A stretch of 8,078 nt of DNA from Oscillibacter sp. (GCA_022796315.1 JAAWIL010000089.1:1-8078); one strand, 5' to 3'. Positions 1 through 6,370 are shown, counted from the stretch's first letter. Program-made: numbers and translations. The notes: generated by a model from the sequence alone, not told the origin.

Positions 1-94
1 TCGCAGGAATCCTGACGGATTTCAAGAGTTTCTGACGCAGCCAGACGAAAAATTTTCCGTCAAGATGCGTGCCGGCGCCTATTGGTACAGCTTC
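1..94 (+). repeat. Dispersed MITE/REP-like repeat, copy A (left end outside window)
   Basis: Non-coding stretch downstream of the hemolysin III gene. Hand alignment of positions 16 to about 64 with the reverse complement of 7999-8078 gives about 36 identical of 50 columns, sharing CGGAT, CAAG, ACGCAG and CAAG blocks in the same order. Its right end, ACAGCTTCT at 86-94, matches the inverted terminus of the other two copies (consensus AGA[AG][CG]CTGT). The left terminus lies before the window. It encodes no transposase. The family assignment rests on these internal comparisons only. Confidence 0.55.
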
Positions 95-124
95 TAAAGG
101 CTTGGCCGAACCGTTTTCCTCTGC

Positions 125-823
125 TTAATGGTAAATCTGCGTGTAAATGCCCACCCAATGCAGCGCGGCAGCCGCCAACACAAACAGATGCCACACGCAA
201 TGGTCGTTCTTCCTCCCCCGCGCAAAGGGGATCATTCCCAGCGTATACACCACTCCTCCGGCCAGAATATACCACAGCAGAGGCCGCGCGTGTGCGTAAA
301 ACTCCGGCAGCATCGCCAGTCCGCTCCAGCCGATTAGAAAGTACAGCGTAAAGTGCAGGGGCCGCCACTTGCCCGGTCCAAACACCATCAGCAGCGTCAC
401 ACCCAGAAGGATCACGCCCCACTGGACGCAAAACAGCGTCACCCCAAGCGCCCCGCCCAGGTATACCAGCAGAATCGGCGCAAACGTGCCGCCAATCAGC
501 AGGTAGATGGACGTGTAGTCAAACCGCCGCAGCACCCGCTTCGCCTTGGAGCCCGCCGGCATGGCGTGATACAGGCCGCTCATCAGCATCATGCCAATCA
601 TGCTGATCCCGTAGAAGCAGGACGCCATCACTTTCATCCCGCTGTCGGACGCCACCAGCAGCAATACCGTGGCCGCCGTAGCCAGCAGCGCCCCCAGACC
701 GTGGCTGGCCGCGTTGAAGATCTCCTCCCCCAGCGTCAGCCGGGGCGGCTCGTTCAGGGCCCGGACCTTTGCCCGCCGCGCCGCCCGCACCCGAAGCTGC
801 TTGTAGCTCCGCACTGCTTCCAT
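125..823 (-). CDS. trhA: Hemolysin III family (PAQR/TrhA) integral membrane protein
   Basis: A 232-residue polytopic membrane protein with about seven hydrophobic segments between residues 40 and 228, close to the usual length for the family. The PAQR signature is complete: SHG at 40-42, the S-x3-H motif SGLYH at 82-86, FDYTSIYLLIGGTFAP at 101-116 with Asp102, and the H-x3-H pair His208/His212 near the C-terminus. In PAQR proteins these histidines form a zinc site. Bacterial members are linked to membrane-lipid homeostasis; the name hemolysin is historical, and lytic activity cannot be inferred. The N-terminal 30 residues are basic and probably cytosolic. The ATG is preceded by AAAGGAGG with 10-base spacing, and there is no better start. 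It is transcribed alone from a good promoter overlapped by an inverted repeat at 853-889, so it is probably controlled by a DNA-binding repressor. No clear terminator was found between the stop codon and repeat copy A. Confidence 0.92.
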   Translation of the reverse strand: MEAVRSYKQLRVRAARRAKVRALNEPPRLTLGEEIFNAASHGLGALLATAATVLLLVASDSGMKVMASCFYGISMIGMMLMSGLYHAMPAGSKAKRVLRRFDYTSIYLLIGGTFAPILLVYLGGALGVTLFCVQWGVILLGVTLLMVFGPGKWRPLHFTLYFLIGWSGLAMLPEFYAHARPLLWYILAGGVVYTLGMIPFARGRKNDHCVWHLFVLAAAALHWVGIYTQIYH

Positions 824-852
824 ACCGTCCGCGCCTCCTTTAGAATTCTTAT

Positions 853-889
853 ATCGTGTAATCTGGTTTATAATACTATATTACACGAT
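853..889. promoter_or_regulatory. Probable repressor operator: 10-bp inverted repeat with 17-bp gap
   Basis: Arms ATCGTGTAAT (853-862) and ATTACACGAT (880-889) are perfect inverted complements. Extending to 12 bp adds one mismatch and one match. The -10 box of the minus-strand promoter lies in the gap; one arm sits in the spacer and the other covers the expected transcription start. This is the geometry of a repressor site. GTGTA...TACAC half-sites resemble those of GntR/YtrA-type regulators, but the gap is wider than usual, so the regulator's identity is a guess. The stretch is AT-rich against a GC-rich background. Confidence 0.7.
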
Positions 890-898
890 GTATGTAAG
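870..898 (-). promoter_or_regulatory. Sigma-A-type promoter of the hemolysin III gene
   Basis: Read on the minus strand: CTTACA (898-893, 4 of 6 to TTGACA), a 17-base spacer, then TATTAT (875-870, 5 of 6 to TATAAT). The predicted start is near 863, giving a leader of about 40 bases before the ATG at 823. Confidence 0.6.
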
Positions 899-1076
899 AA
901 TATCAAGAGGTCCGGCAAAAATTTTTTTGGGAATTTTCACAAACTCTCCGCCGCCGCGCCATCTCCCCAATGGTATATGCCATAAATCTCTCCGCCATTC
1001 TCCGCTCCCGCAGATCCCCTGCGCCAAAAAAAGACAGGCGTCCGGTTCCCCGGAACGTCCACTGGAAGTCAAGGGC

Positions 1077-1102
1077 AAAAACGGAGGCGACGTCCGGCCC
1101 CC
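1077..1102 (-). terminator. Intrinsic terminator of the DUF951/miniprotein unit
   Basis: On the minus strand, GGGGGC (1102-1097) pairs with GCCTCC (1088-1083), six pairs including one G-T wobble around an 8-base loop. One G and a run of five T follow (1081-1077). It begins 7 bases after the miniprotein stop codon. A second T run (1030-1024) lies farther downstream and could act as a back-up. Confidence 0.6.
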
Positions 1103-1108
1103 TGCGGC

Positions 1109-1201
1109 TCAGCTCATGGCGCTGACAATCGTGCCCGCCAGGGCGATGACCATCACCGCCGCCAGGGCCAGGGCGATGATTCGGGTCCACTTCCGATTCA
1201 C
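1109..1201 (-). CDS. 30-residue single-helix membrane miniprotein
   Basis: A small gene starting with GTG, whose first bases form the 4-base GTGA overlap with the DUF951 stop. An AGGAGG site lies 7 bases upstream of the GTG, inside the last codons of the DUF951 gene, which strongly supports translation. The product begins MNRKWTR, followed by about 20 hydrophobic residues (IIALALAAVMVIALAGTIV) and the tail SAMS. This is the pattern of a tail-anchored or inside-positive single-pass peptide. The size and layout recall Prli42/DUF4044-like membrane miniproteins of Firmicutes, but the likeness is general and homology is not claimed. Translational coupling with DUF951 and the terminator directly after its stop suggest a true two-gene operon. 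It is easily missed by gene finders because of its length and GTG start. Confidence 0.7.
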   Translation of the reverse strand: MNRKWTRIIALALAAVMVIALAGTIVSAMS

Positions 1202-1389
1202 GGCTTCTCCTCCTCTGTCAGGATTTTTCGGATGCTCTTCTCCGCCTTGCTGCGGGGCAGCATCAGCTGGTGTCCGCAGCCCAGGCACTTCAGCTTGATA
1301 TCCATCCCCACCCGCAGAATCTCCCACCGGGTACTGCCGCAGGGATGGGGCTTTTTCAGCTCCACTTGATCGTGCAGATGCAGATCCAT
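1198..1389 (-). CDS. DUF951 family protein
   Basis: A 63-residue protein with the family's hallmark layout: a basic, charged start with VELKKPHPCG (residues 9-18), WEILRVGMDIKLKCLGCGH (22-40) and MLPRSKAEKSIRKI near the end. Cys17, Cys35 and Cys38 with nearby histidines suggest a small metal-binding or beta-barrel fold, though no function is established for DUF951. Length matches the family. AGGAGG lies 6 bases before the ATG. It is the first gene of a two-gene minus-strand unit and overlaps the miniprotein start by 4 bases. No strong promoter was identified upstream; a weak TATATG box in the 1410-1440 area is possible. Confidence 0.9.
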   Translation of the reverse strand: MDLHLHDQVELKKPHPCGSTRWEILRVGMDIKLKCLGCGHQLMLPRSKAEKSIRKILTEEEKP

Positions 1390-1581
1390 GGCGTTCCTCC
1401 TGTCAAATAACGCGTTTTTGGTGCATATAGTGTTCTATCTCATATGATAATCCTTCCGCGCCGAAGGCCGGAAGTGATATTTGCCACGTTTTGCGGCCGT
1501 CTCCGCCTGCGGCGGCGGTGGGCAAAACGGCTTTCCATCAAAGGGATTCTTTCCGCGCGCACCGCGTTCGGAACGTGTCTC
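1390..1581. other. Intergenic region with a 43-nt GC-rich hairpin (1487-1529)
   Basis: No convincing coding sequence; the open frames here are arginine- and proline-rich, as expected from GC-rich shadows. CGTTTTGC (1487-1494) and GCAAAACG (1522-1529) form a perfect 8-bp outer stem. CCGCC (1503-1507) and GGCGG (1511-1515) form an inner stem with a 3-base loop. Neither side has a T run directly after the stem, so it is not a standard terminator. The region lies between the divergent DUF951 unit and the S1-protein gene and runs into repeat copy B. It may be part of a longer mosaic repeat or a structured RNA. Confidence 0.45.
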
Positions 1582-1710
1582 AGAACCTGTATTCATAATC
1601 GGGGGATGCCGGATGGACGGGGATTTTTCTCGTCAGACAAGGAGATGCGACGCAGTATGGCGGGAATAAGACCCCCCAGACGGCGTTCATCGGTTGTGAA
1701 TACAGGTTCT
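1582..1710 (+). repeat. 129-bp inverted-repeat-ended element (MITE-like), copy B
   Basis: Ends are AGAACCTGTATTCA (1582-1595) and its exact inverted complement (1697-1710). Pairing continues inward for several bases with two mismatches. Internal blocks CGGATGG (1610-1616) and GGATTTTT (1621-1628) match the reverse complement of copy C at 7999-8078, and the termini fit the shared pattern AGA[AG][CG]CTGT. It is too short to encode a transposase. No clear target-site duplication is visible; flanks are GTGTCTC and CACAATG. Its right end is 41 bases before the chosen start of the S1-protein gene, so it probably forms part of that gene's promoter or leader region. Confidence 0.7.
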
Positions 1711-1751
1711 CACAATGCGCCGCCCCTGCGGCAGATAGGATGCGATCAAAT

Positions 1752-2675
1752 ATGCCGGAAAATAAACGCTTTCTCCCGGAGGGCCTGCGCCCTCCCGCCG
1801 AACACACCCTGGCCGCCCTCCGGGAGGCCGCCGGACAGGGGGAGATCCTGGAGGCGGTGGCCCTGCGCTGCGGCATGGATCACACGCTGCACTTCTCCCT
1901 GGGCGGCGTCGCCGGGGAGATGCCCCGCCAGGAGGCCGTGGCCCCCTGGATCAGCGGCGCCAGCCGGGAGATTGCCGTGCTCTCCCGGGTGGGGCGTCCC
2001 ACCTGTTTTACGGTCGCCGCTCTCCGCGCCGACGCCAAGGGGGCGCCGGTGGCCCTGCTGAGCCGCCGGGCGGCCCAGGAGATTGCGATGGACTTCTTCC
2101 TGGCCCATCTGGAGCCGGGCATGGTCCTCACCTGCCGGGTGACCCGGCTGGAGCCCTATGGGGCGTTTTTGGACATCGGCTGCGGCATCACGGCCATTCT
2201 GCCCATTGAGCGCATCTCTGTCTCCAGGATCTCCCATCCCGCCGACCGCTTCCGGGAGGGCCAGAAGATCCTGGCGGCGGTATACGCCATGGACCGCGAG
2301 AAGCGCCGGATCACCATGACCCACCGGGAGCTGCTGGGCACCTGGATGGAGAACGCCAGCCGCTTCCGCCCCGGCGAGACGGTACGGGGCGTAGTCCGGA
2401 GCCTCCAGCCATACGGCGCCTTCATTGAGCTGGCGCCCAACCTCTCCGGCCTGGCGGACCTTCAGGAGGGGCTGGCCCCCGGCGGCGGAGTTTCCGTGTA
2501 CATCAAGGGCATCCGTCCGGAGCGCATGAAAGTGAAGCTCCAGGTGATCCAGCTCCTGCCGCCGCCGGAGCCGGGGCCCTTGCCCTATCAGGTGACAGAC
2601 GGGCAGCTGGACCACTGGGTCTACTCCCCGCCGGGGTGCGAAAAGGTGCTGGAGACGGTGTTCAAAGCCCCTTGA
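1752..2675 (+). CDS. S1-domain RNA-binding protein (ribosomal protein S1-like)
   Basis: A 307-residue soluble protein. Two recognisable S1/OB-fold units lie at about 120-194 (EPGMVLTCRVTRLEPYGAFL, then ILPIERIS and DREKRRITMTHREL) and 206-268 (RPGETVRGVVRSLQPYGAFIEL with GLADLQEG). Residues 30-115 look like a third, degenerate S1 unit. The G-x-V-x-R-x-x-PYGAF-hydrophobic pattern is the nucleic-acid-binding strand signature. Members bind single-stranded RNA and often associate with ribosomes. It is shorter than typical ribosomal S1, so it is better called an S1-like protein. The start at 1752 (MPENKRF) is preferred because AGGA at 1737-1740 then sits 11 bases upstream; the in-frame ATG at 1740 would overlap that site, adding four residues. 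It stands alone, 41 bases after repeat copy B, and converges on rarA with a 14-bp overlap of coding ends. Confidence 0.85.
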   Translation: MPENKRFLPEGLRPPAEHTLAALREAAGQGEILEAVALRCGMDHTLHFSLGGVAGEMPRQEAVAPWISGASREIAVLSRVGRPTCFTVAALRADAKGAPVALLSRRAAQEIAMDFFLAHLEPGMVLTCRVTRLEPYGAFLDIGCGITAILPIERISVSRISHPADRFREGQKILAAVYAMDREKRRITMTHRELLGTWMENASRFRPGETVRGVVRSLQPYGAFIELAPNLSGLADLQEGLAPGGGVSVYIKGIRPERMKVKLQVIQLLPPPEPGPLPYQVTDGQLDHWVYSPPGCEKVLETVFKAP

Positions 2676-3924
2676 GCTTCTCCCAGTAGGCCTTGGCGGC
2701 CTGCTCCGTCTTGTTGTCTCCGTAGCGGTAGTAGGCGACATCCTTCAGCGCGTCCGGCAGGTACTGCTGTCTCACCCAGTGGCCGGGAAAGCTGTGGGGA
2801 TAGAGGTACCCCTGCTCCCGCTCCTGGCCGCTGGTGTCCGCGTGGACGTTCTGGAGTTCCCGGGGCACGTCCCCGGTACGCCCCGCCTTCACATCCGCCC
2901 AGGCGGCCCCGATGGCTGCCGTGACGCTGTTGGACTTGGGGGCCGTGGCCAGCAGCAGCGCCGCCTGGGCCAGAGGCAGCTGCGCCTCCGGGAGCCCTAA
3001 CTGCATGGCGGAGTCCACGCAGGCCTTCACAATGGACACCGCCTGGGGATAGGCCAGGCCGATGTCCTCGCTGGCGGAGCACAGCAGCCGCCGGCAGGGG
3101 GTAATCAGGTCCCCGGCCTCCAGAAAGCGGGCCAGATAGTGCAACGCCGCGTCCGGATCGCTGCCCCGCAGGGACTTCATCAGGGCAGAGGCCAGGTCAT
3201 ACATGGCGTCGCCGCCCCGGTCATAGCGCATGGCGCTGCGCTGGGCCACCTGGGAGGCGTCCTCCCCGGTCAAACGCAGTCCGCCGTCCTTCGGCAGGGC
3301 CGCCTGGCAGAGCAGTTCCACGGCGTTGATGGCCTTGCGGACATCGCCGCCGCAGGACGTGGCAATCTGCAGGGGTACCCCCTCCTCCCATGTCAGGGGC
3401 AGCTCCGCCCGGGCCCGCTGAAGTTCCAGCGCCCGCAGGACGGCGCTCTCCGCCTCGGCGGGGGGCACCGGCTTGAACTCGAAGACCGTACTCCGGGAGA
3501 GCAGGGCCCCGTAGACGTAGAAATAGGGGTTCTCCGTGGTGGAGGCGATCAGGGTCAGCGCCCCGTTCTCCATGAACTCCAGCAGGCTCTGCTGCTGTTT
3601 TTTGTTGAAGTACTGGATCTCATCCAGGTAGAGGAGCACGCCGCCGGGGGCCAGCAGCGTCCCCACGTCGGCAATGATGTCCTTGATATCCTGCAGGGAC
3701 GCCGTAGTGGCGTTGAGGCGGTACAGCGTTTTGTTGGTCCGGGCGGCAACGATGTTGGCAATGGTGGTCTTGCCGGTGCCGGAGGGCCCGTAAAAGACCA
3801 TGTTCACGTCGGTTCCGCTCTCAATGAGCCGCCGGAGCACCGCGCCGGGGGCCAGCAGGTGGCGCTGTCCCACCACTTCTTCCAAGGTTTGGGGGCGGAT
3901 CTCATCCGCCAGGGGCCGCTTCAT
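2662..3924 (-). CDS. rarA: Replication-associated recombination protein A (RarA/MgsA AAA+ ATPase)
   Basis: A 420-residue, full-length AAA+ ATPase related to clamp-loader subunits, acting at stalled replication forks and in recombination. It opens with the family start PLADEIRPQTLEEVVGQ (residues 4-20). Walker A GPSGTGKT is at 46-53, Walker B LLYLDEI at 97-103, sensor-1 STTENPYF at 128-135, and the likely arginine finger Arg144 in LLSRS. The C-terminal tetramerisation/MgsA part is intact, with RRLLCSASEDIGLAYP, AQAALLLATAPKSN and near the end GYLYPHSFPGHWVRQQYLP. GGAGG lies 7 bases before the ATG, and a strong extended -10 promoter is at 3985-4013. It is divergent from the kinase operon and overlaps the S1-protein gene tail to tail. 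Confidence 0.96.
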   Translation of the reverse strand: MKRPLADEIRPQTLEEVVGQRHLLAPGAVLRRLIESGTDVNMVFYGPSGTGKTTIANIVAARTNKTLYRLNATTASLQDIKDIIADVGTLLAPGGVLLYLDEIQYFNKKQQQSLLEFMENGALTLIASTTENPYFYVYGALLSRSTVFEFKPVPPAEAESAVLRALELQRARAELPLTWEEGVPLQIATSCGGDVRKAINAVELLCQAALPKDGGLRLTGEDASQVAQRSAMRYDRGGDAMYDLASALMKSLRGSDPDAALHYLARFLEAGDLITPCRRLLCSASEDIGLAYPQAVSIVKACVDSAMQLGLPEAQLPLAQAALLLATAPKSNSVTAAIGAAWADVKAGRTGDVPRELQNVHADTSGQEREQGYLYPHSFPGHWVRQQYLPDALKDVAYYRYGDNKTEQAAKAYWEKLKGL

Positions 3925-3984
3925 GGCGCTTCCTCCCTTCCCGGCCGCAGGGCCTCTCCCGTCACAGGCCGGTTATCTTCGGTG

Positions 3985-4013
3985 ATTATACCACGTTCCT
4001 GAAAAACTTTCCA
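3985..4013 (-). promoter_or_regulatory. Promoter of rarA with extended -10
   Basis: On the minus strand: TGGAAA (4013-4008, 4 of 6), a 17-base spacer, then perfect TATAAT (3990-3985) preceded by TGG, giving an extended -10. The predicted start is near 3978, about 54 bases before the rarA ATG. Confidence 0.75.
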
Positions 4014-4046
4014 CTTTTTTTCGCCCCCTCCGGCGAAGAGGCGCTT

Positions 4047-4070
4047 CCCTTCCGGAATGGGATTTTTTTT
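4047..4070 (+). terminator. Possible terminator-like hairpin with T8 run
   Basis: CCCTT (4047-4051) pairs with AA and GGG (4056-4061, one bulged T) around CCGG, followed by A and eight T (4063-4070). The stem is short and bulged. It lies upstream of the kinase promoter on the same strand, so it could only stop transcripts entering from the left, antisense to rarA. The T run may instead be an AT-rich promoter element. Confidence 0.3.
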
Positions 4071-4081
4071 GCCGCCGGATA

Positions 4082-4110
4082 ATGACAAACGGCTGTTTTT
4101 GTGGTAAACT
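4082..4110 (+). promoter_or_regulatory. Promoter of the kinase-niaR-repeat protein operon
   Basis: ATGACA (4082-4087, 5 of 6 to TTGACA), a 17-base spacer, then TAAACT (4105-4110, 4 of 6) preceded by TGG, an extended -10. The predicted start near 4117 falls inside the palindrome at 4112-4131. Confidence 0.6.
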
Positions 4111-4111
4111 T

Positions 4112-4131
4112 CCCTATGTAAACGCATAGGG
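4112..4131. promoter_or_regulatory. 7-bp palindrome at the transcription start and Shine-Dalgarno of the kinase gene
   Basis: CCCTATG (4112-4118) and CATAGGG (4125-4131) are perfect inverted complements with a 6-base loop; two G-T wobbles can extend the stem outward. The right arm overlaps the AGGGGGTG ribosome site (4128-4135). If transcription starts at about 4117, the left arm is not in the mRNA and this is more likely a protein operator. If it starts farther upstream, the stem could mask the ribosome site. Confidence 0.5.
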
Positions 4132-4144
4132 GGTGACGCACACC

Positions 4145-6370
4145 ATGCACAAGGAAGACCGGTCCCTGATCTCGCGGACCCTAGACCTGCTGGAATTTCT
4201 TCAGCATCACGGCATGGATCTGGATCATTTGGCGGAGAACAGCGAGACACTCTCCTCTCTTCCGAACGCGCTGGACATCCAACTGGCTTTAGAGGCCATT
4301 CGCTTCATGGATGAGATGCCCGGCGGTTTTTTGATCTACCGTGCGGAGGGCAGGGAGGAAATCATCTACGCCAACAAGGCCCTGCTCAGGATTTTCCAAT
4401 GCGCCGCCATGGAAGAATTCCGCTCCCTCACCGGGAACTCCTTCCAGGGCCTCGTGCATCCGGAGGACCTGGACGAGGTAGAGCAGAGCATCGCCCGGCA
4501 GATTGCGGACAGCCAGTATGACCTGGACTATGTGGAGTACCGGGCCTGCCGGAAGGACGGCGCCGTGATCTGGATCGAGGACTACGGCCACTTCATCCAA
4601 ACACCCTCTGCCGGCGGCATTTTTTATGTGTTCCTCAACGACACCACGGAAAAGCGGAACCGCATCCTCGCGGACCGGGCCATGCTGATCCAGGAGAAGA
4701 TCGAGAAGGAGCGGCTACTCCGCTCCCTCATCCTGCGGCATGACCAGGAGCGGGCCCGGAGCAACCAGGAATACCTGCGCCATCTGGAAATCATCGAGGC
4801 CCTCAGCATCAGCTACGACTCCATCTTCTACGCGGATCTGGACCAGAACCAGCTCCTGCCCTACCGGCTCAGCAGCCGCGGCCAGAGTATCTTCGGCGAG
4901 AAATACCAGACCCGGCCCTTCGACCTCTCCATCGCCGAGTACCGGGACACCTGGGTCCATCCGGAGGACCGCGCGCTCTTCACCCAGGTCACCTCCCCCG
5001 CCCATATCCAGGCGGAGCTGTCCGCCAAGACCACATATTATGTCAACTACCGCGTCCTGAACGGGGACGTCCTTCAGTATCTCCAGCTGCACATGGTCAA
5101 TGTGGACCAGGGGGATCACGTCTCCCAGGTAGTCATGGGCTTTCGCCGGGTGGACGAGGAACTGCAAAGGGAAATGGAGCGGCGGCAGGTGCTCTCGGAG
5201 GCCCTGGACAACGCGAACCTGGCCATTGTCGCCAAGAACACCTTCCTTTCCAACATCTCTCACGAGATGCGCACGCCCCTCAACGCCATCTTCGGCTTCA
5301 CCACCCTGGCCAAGCAGAACCTCCAGGACCCCGCCGCGGCCCGGGCCTACCTGGACCGGGTTGAGACCTCCAGCCGCCAGCTGCTGGACATGATCAGCAA
5401 GGTCCTGGACCTGTCCCAGACCAAGTCCGAGGAGGCCCACTTGGAGGAGCACGAGTGCGACCTCTGCGAGGCGATCCAGGAGATCTACGACTTCATGCAG
5501 CCCCAGGCGGAGGAGAAGCACATCGACTTCCAGCTGGACTGCTCCGCCATCCGCCACAGACTGGTCTGCACCGATGTGGAGAAGATCAAGCAGATGCTGA
5601 TGTACTTGACCAACAACGCCGTCACCTACACCGGCGCCGGCGGCAGGGTCTCCATCACCGCCGCAGAGCCGGGGACTCTGCCCAACCAATACGGCGTCTT
5701 CCAGCTGATTATCTCGGACACCGGCTCCGGCATCAGCGAGGAGTTCCTGGAGCGGGTCTTTGAGCCCTTCGTCCGGGAGCGGAATACCACCCTCAGCGGC
5801 ATCCACGGCATCGGCCTGGGGCTCACCCTGGCCAAAAACATCGTGGACCTGCTGGGCGGCTCCATCGACGTGCAGAGCAGCGTGGGCCAGGGCAGCACCT
5901 TCACCATCACCCTGCAGATGCGGCTTTCCCCCACCTCATACACCGCCGATCCGAGCGGAGAGGAATTCCAGGCCGCCGGCATGAAGATCCTCCTGGTGGA
6001 GGACAACGAGCTGAACCAGGAGATTGAGACGGAGCTGCTCCAGGAGGCCGGCTTCCTCATTGAGGGCGCCGCCGACGGGCAGATTGCCTTAGACAAGGTG
6101 TCTCATTCCTCCCCCGGCGATTTTGATCTGATCCTCATGGACATCCAGATGCCGGTGATGGACGGCTGGACGGCCTCCCGGGCAATTCGGAGCCTGGAAA
6201 ACCCCGCCCTGGCCGGCATTCCCATCATCGCCCTGTCCGCCAACGTCTTCGCCAGCGACATCCGCAAATCCGCAGAGTGCGGCATTGACGCCCATCTCCC
6301 CAAACCCATGGACATCTCCATCCTTCTGAACACCATAGAAGAGGTGGTGCGGAAGCGCAAAGGCCACTGA
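4145..6370 (+). CDS. Soluble PAS-PAS hybrid sensor histidine kinase with receiver domain
   Basis: A 741-residue protein with no signal peptide or membrane segment, so a cytosolic sensor. Order: N-terminal helical leader (1-50); PAS/PAC domain (about 55-170, with VHPEDLD at 104-110); coiled coil (171-212); a second PAS-like domain (215-336, VHPEDRA at 271-277); HisKA with the H-box SHEMRTPLN and phospho-acceptor His373; HATPase_c with N-box LTNNAVTYT (Asn491), G1 DTGSGI (525-530), FEPF (539-542) and G2 GIGLGL (555-560); receiver from 613 with Glu619/Asp620, phospho-acceptor Asp666 in LMDIQMPVMDG, and Lys720 in LPKP. All catalytic residues are present. Autophosphorylation at His373 and transfer to Asp666 are expected. 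No HPt domain or partner response regulator is encoded here, so the output is unknown. The ATG at 4145 is chosen because AGGGGGTG ends 9 bases upstream; an in-frame GTG at 4133 would overlap that site. It is the first gene of a probable operon with niaR and the repeat protein. Confidence 0.93.
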   Translation: MHKEDRSLISRTLDLLEFLQHHGMDLDHLAENSETLSSLPNALDIQLALEAIRFMDEMPGGFLIYRAEGREEIIYANKALLRIFQCAAMEEFRSLTGNSFQGLVHPEDLDEVEQSIARQIADSQYDLDYVEYRACRKDGAVIWIEDYGHFIQTPSAGGIFYVFLNDTTEKRNRILADRAMLIQEKIEKERLLRSLILRHDQERARSNQEYLRHLEIIEALSISYDSIFYADLDQNQLLPYRLSSRGQSIFGEKYQTRPFDLSIAEYRDTWVHPEDRALFTQVTSPAHIQAELSAKTTYYVNYRVLNGDVLQYLQLHMVNVDQGDHVSQVVMGFRRVDEELQREMERRQVLSEALDNANLAIVAKNTFLSNISHEMRTPLNAIFGFTTLAKQNLQDPAAARAYLDRVETSSRQLLDMISKVLDLSQTKSEEAHLEEHECDLCEAIQEIYDFMQPQAEEKHIDFQLDCSAIRHRLVCTDVEKIKQMLMYLTNNAVTYTGAGGRVSITAAEPGTLPNQYGVFQLIISDTGSGISEEFLERVFEPFVRERNTTLSGIHGIGLGLTLAKNIVDLLGGSIDVQSSVGQGSTFTITLQMRLSPTSYTADPSGEEFQAAGMKILLVEDNELNQEIETELLQEAGFLIEGAADGQIALDKVSHSSPGDFDLILMDIQMPVMDGWTASRAIRSLENPALAGIPIIALSANVFASDIRKSAECGIDAHLPKPMDISILLNTIEEVVRKRKGH

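Noticed and set aside
1038..1062. GTTCC/GGAAC dyad followed by a T7 run as the main terminator of the DUF951 unit
   Set aside because: The stem has only five pairs with a 2-base loop and is separated from the T run by about 9 bases. The hairpin at 1077-1102 is better placed and better formed.
1444..2061. 205-residue plus-strand frame spanning the intergenic region and repeat copy B
   Set aside because: Arg/Pro-rich; it runs through the hairpin and the inverted-repeat element and then out of frame into the S1-protein gene.
1746..2741. 331-residue minus-strand open frame opposite the S1-protein gene
   Set aside because: It is Gly-, Gln- and His-rich low-complexity sequence without family motifs, and it overlaps a clear S1-domain gene and the rarA end. 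GC-rich codon bias keeps antisense frames open.
3139..4002. 287-residue plus-strand open frame opposite rarA
   Set aside because: It lies wholly antisense to the RarA ATPase motifs for most of its length, has biased composition, and lacks a ribosome site.
4020..4037. TTCGCC/GGCGAA stem as a terminator
   Set aside because: The stem is exact, but the T run precedes it on the plus strand and becomes an A run after it on the minus strand, so it fits a terminator on neither strand.
4715..5806. 363-residue minus-strand open frame opposite the kinase
   Set aside because: A shadow frame rich in Gly, Val, Leu and Asp across the kinase core; no recognisable domain or start signal.
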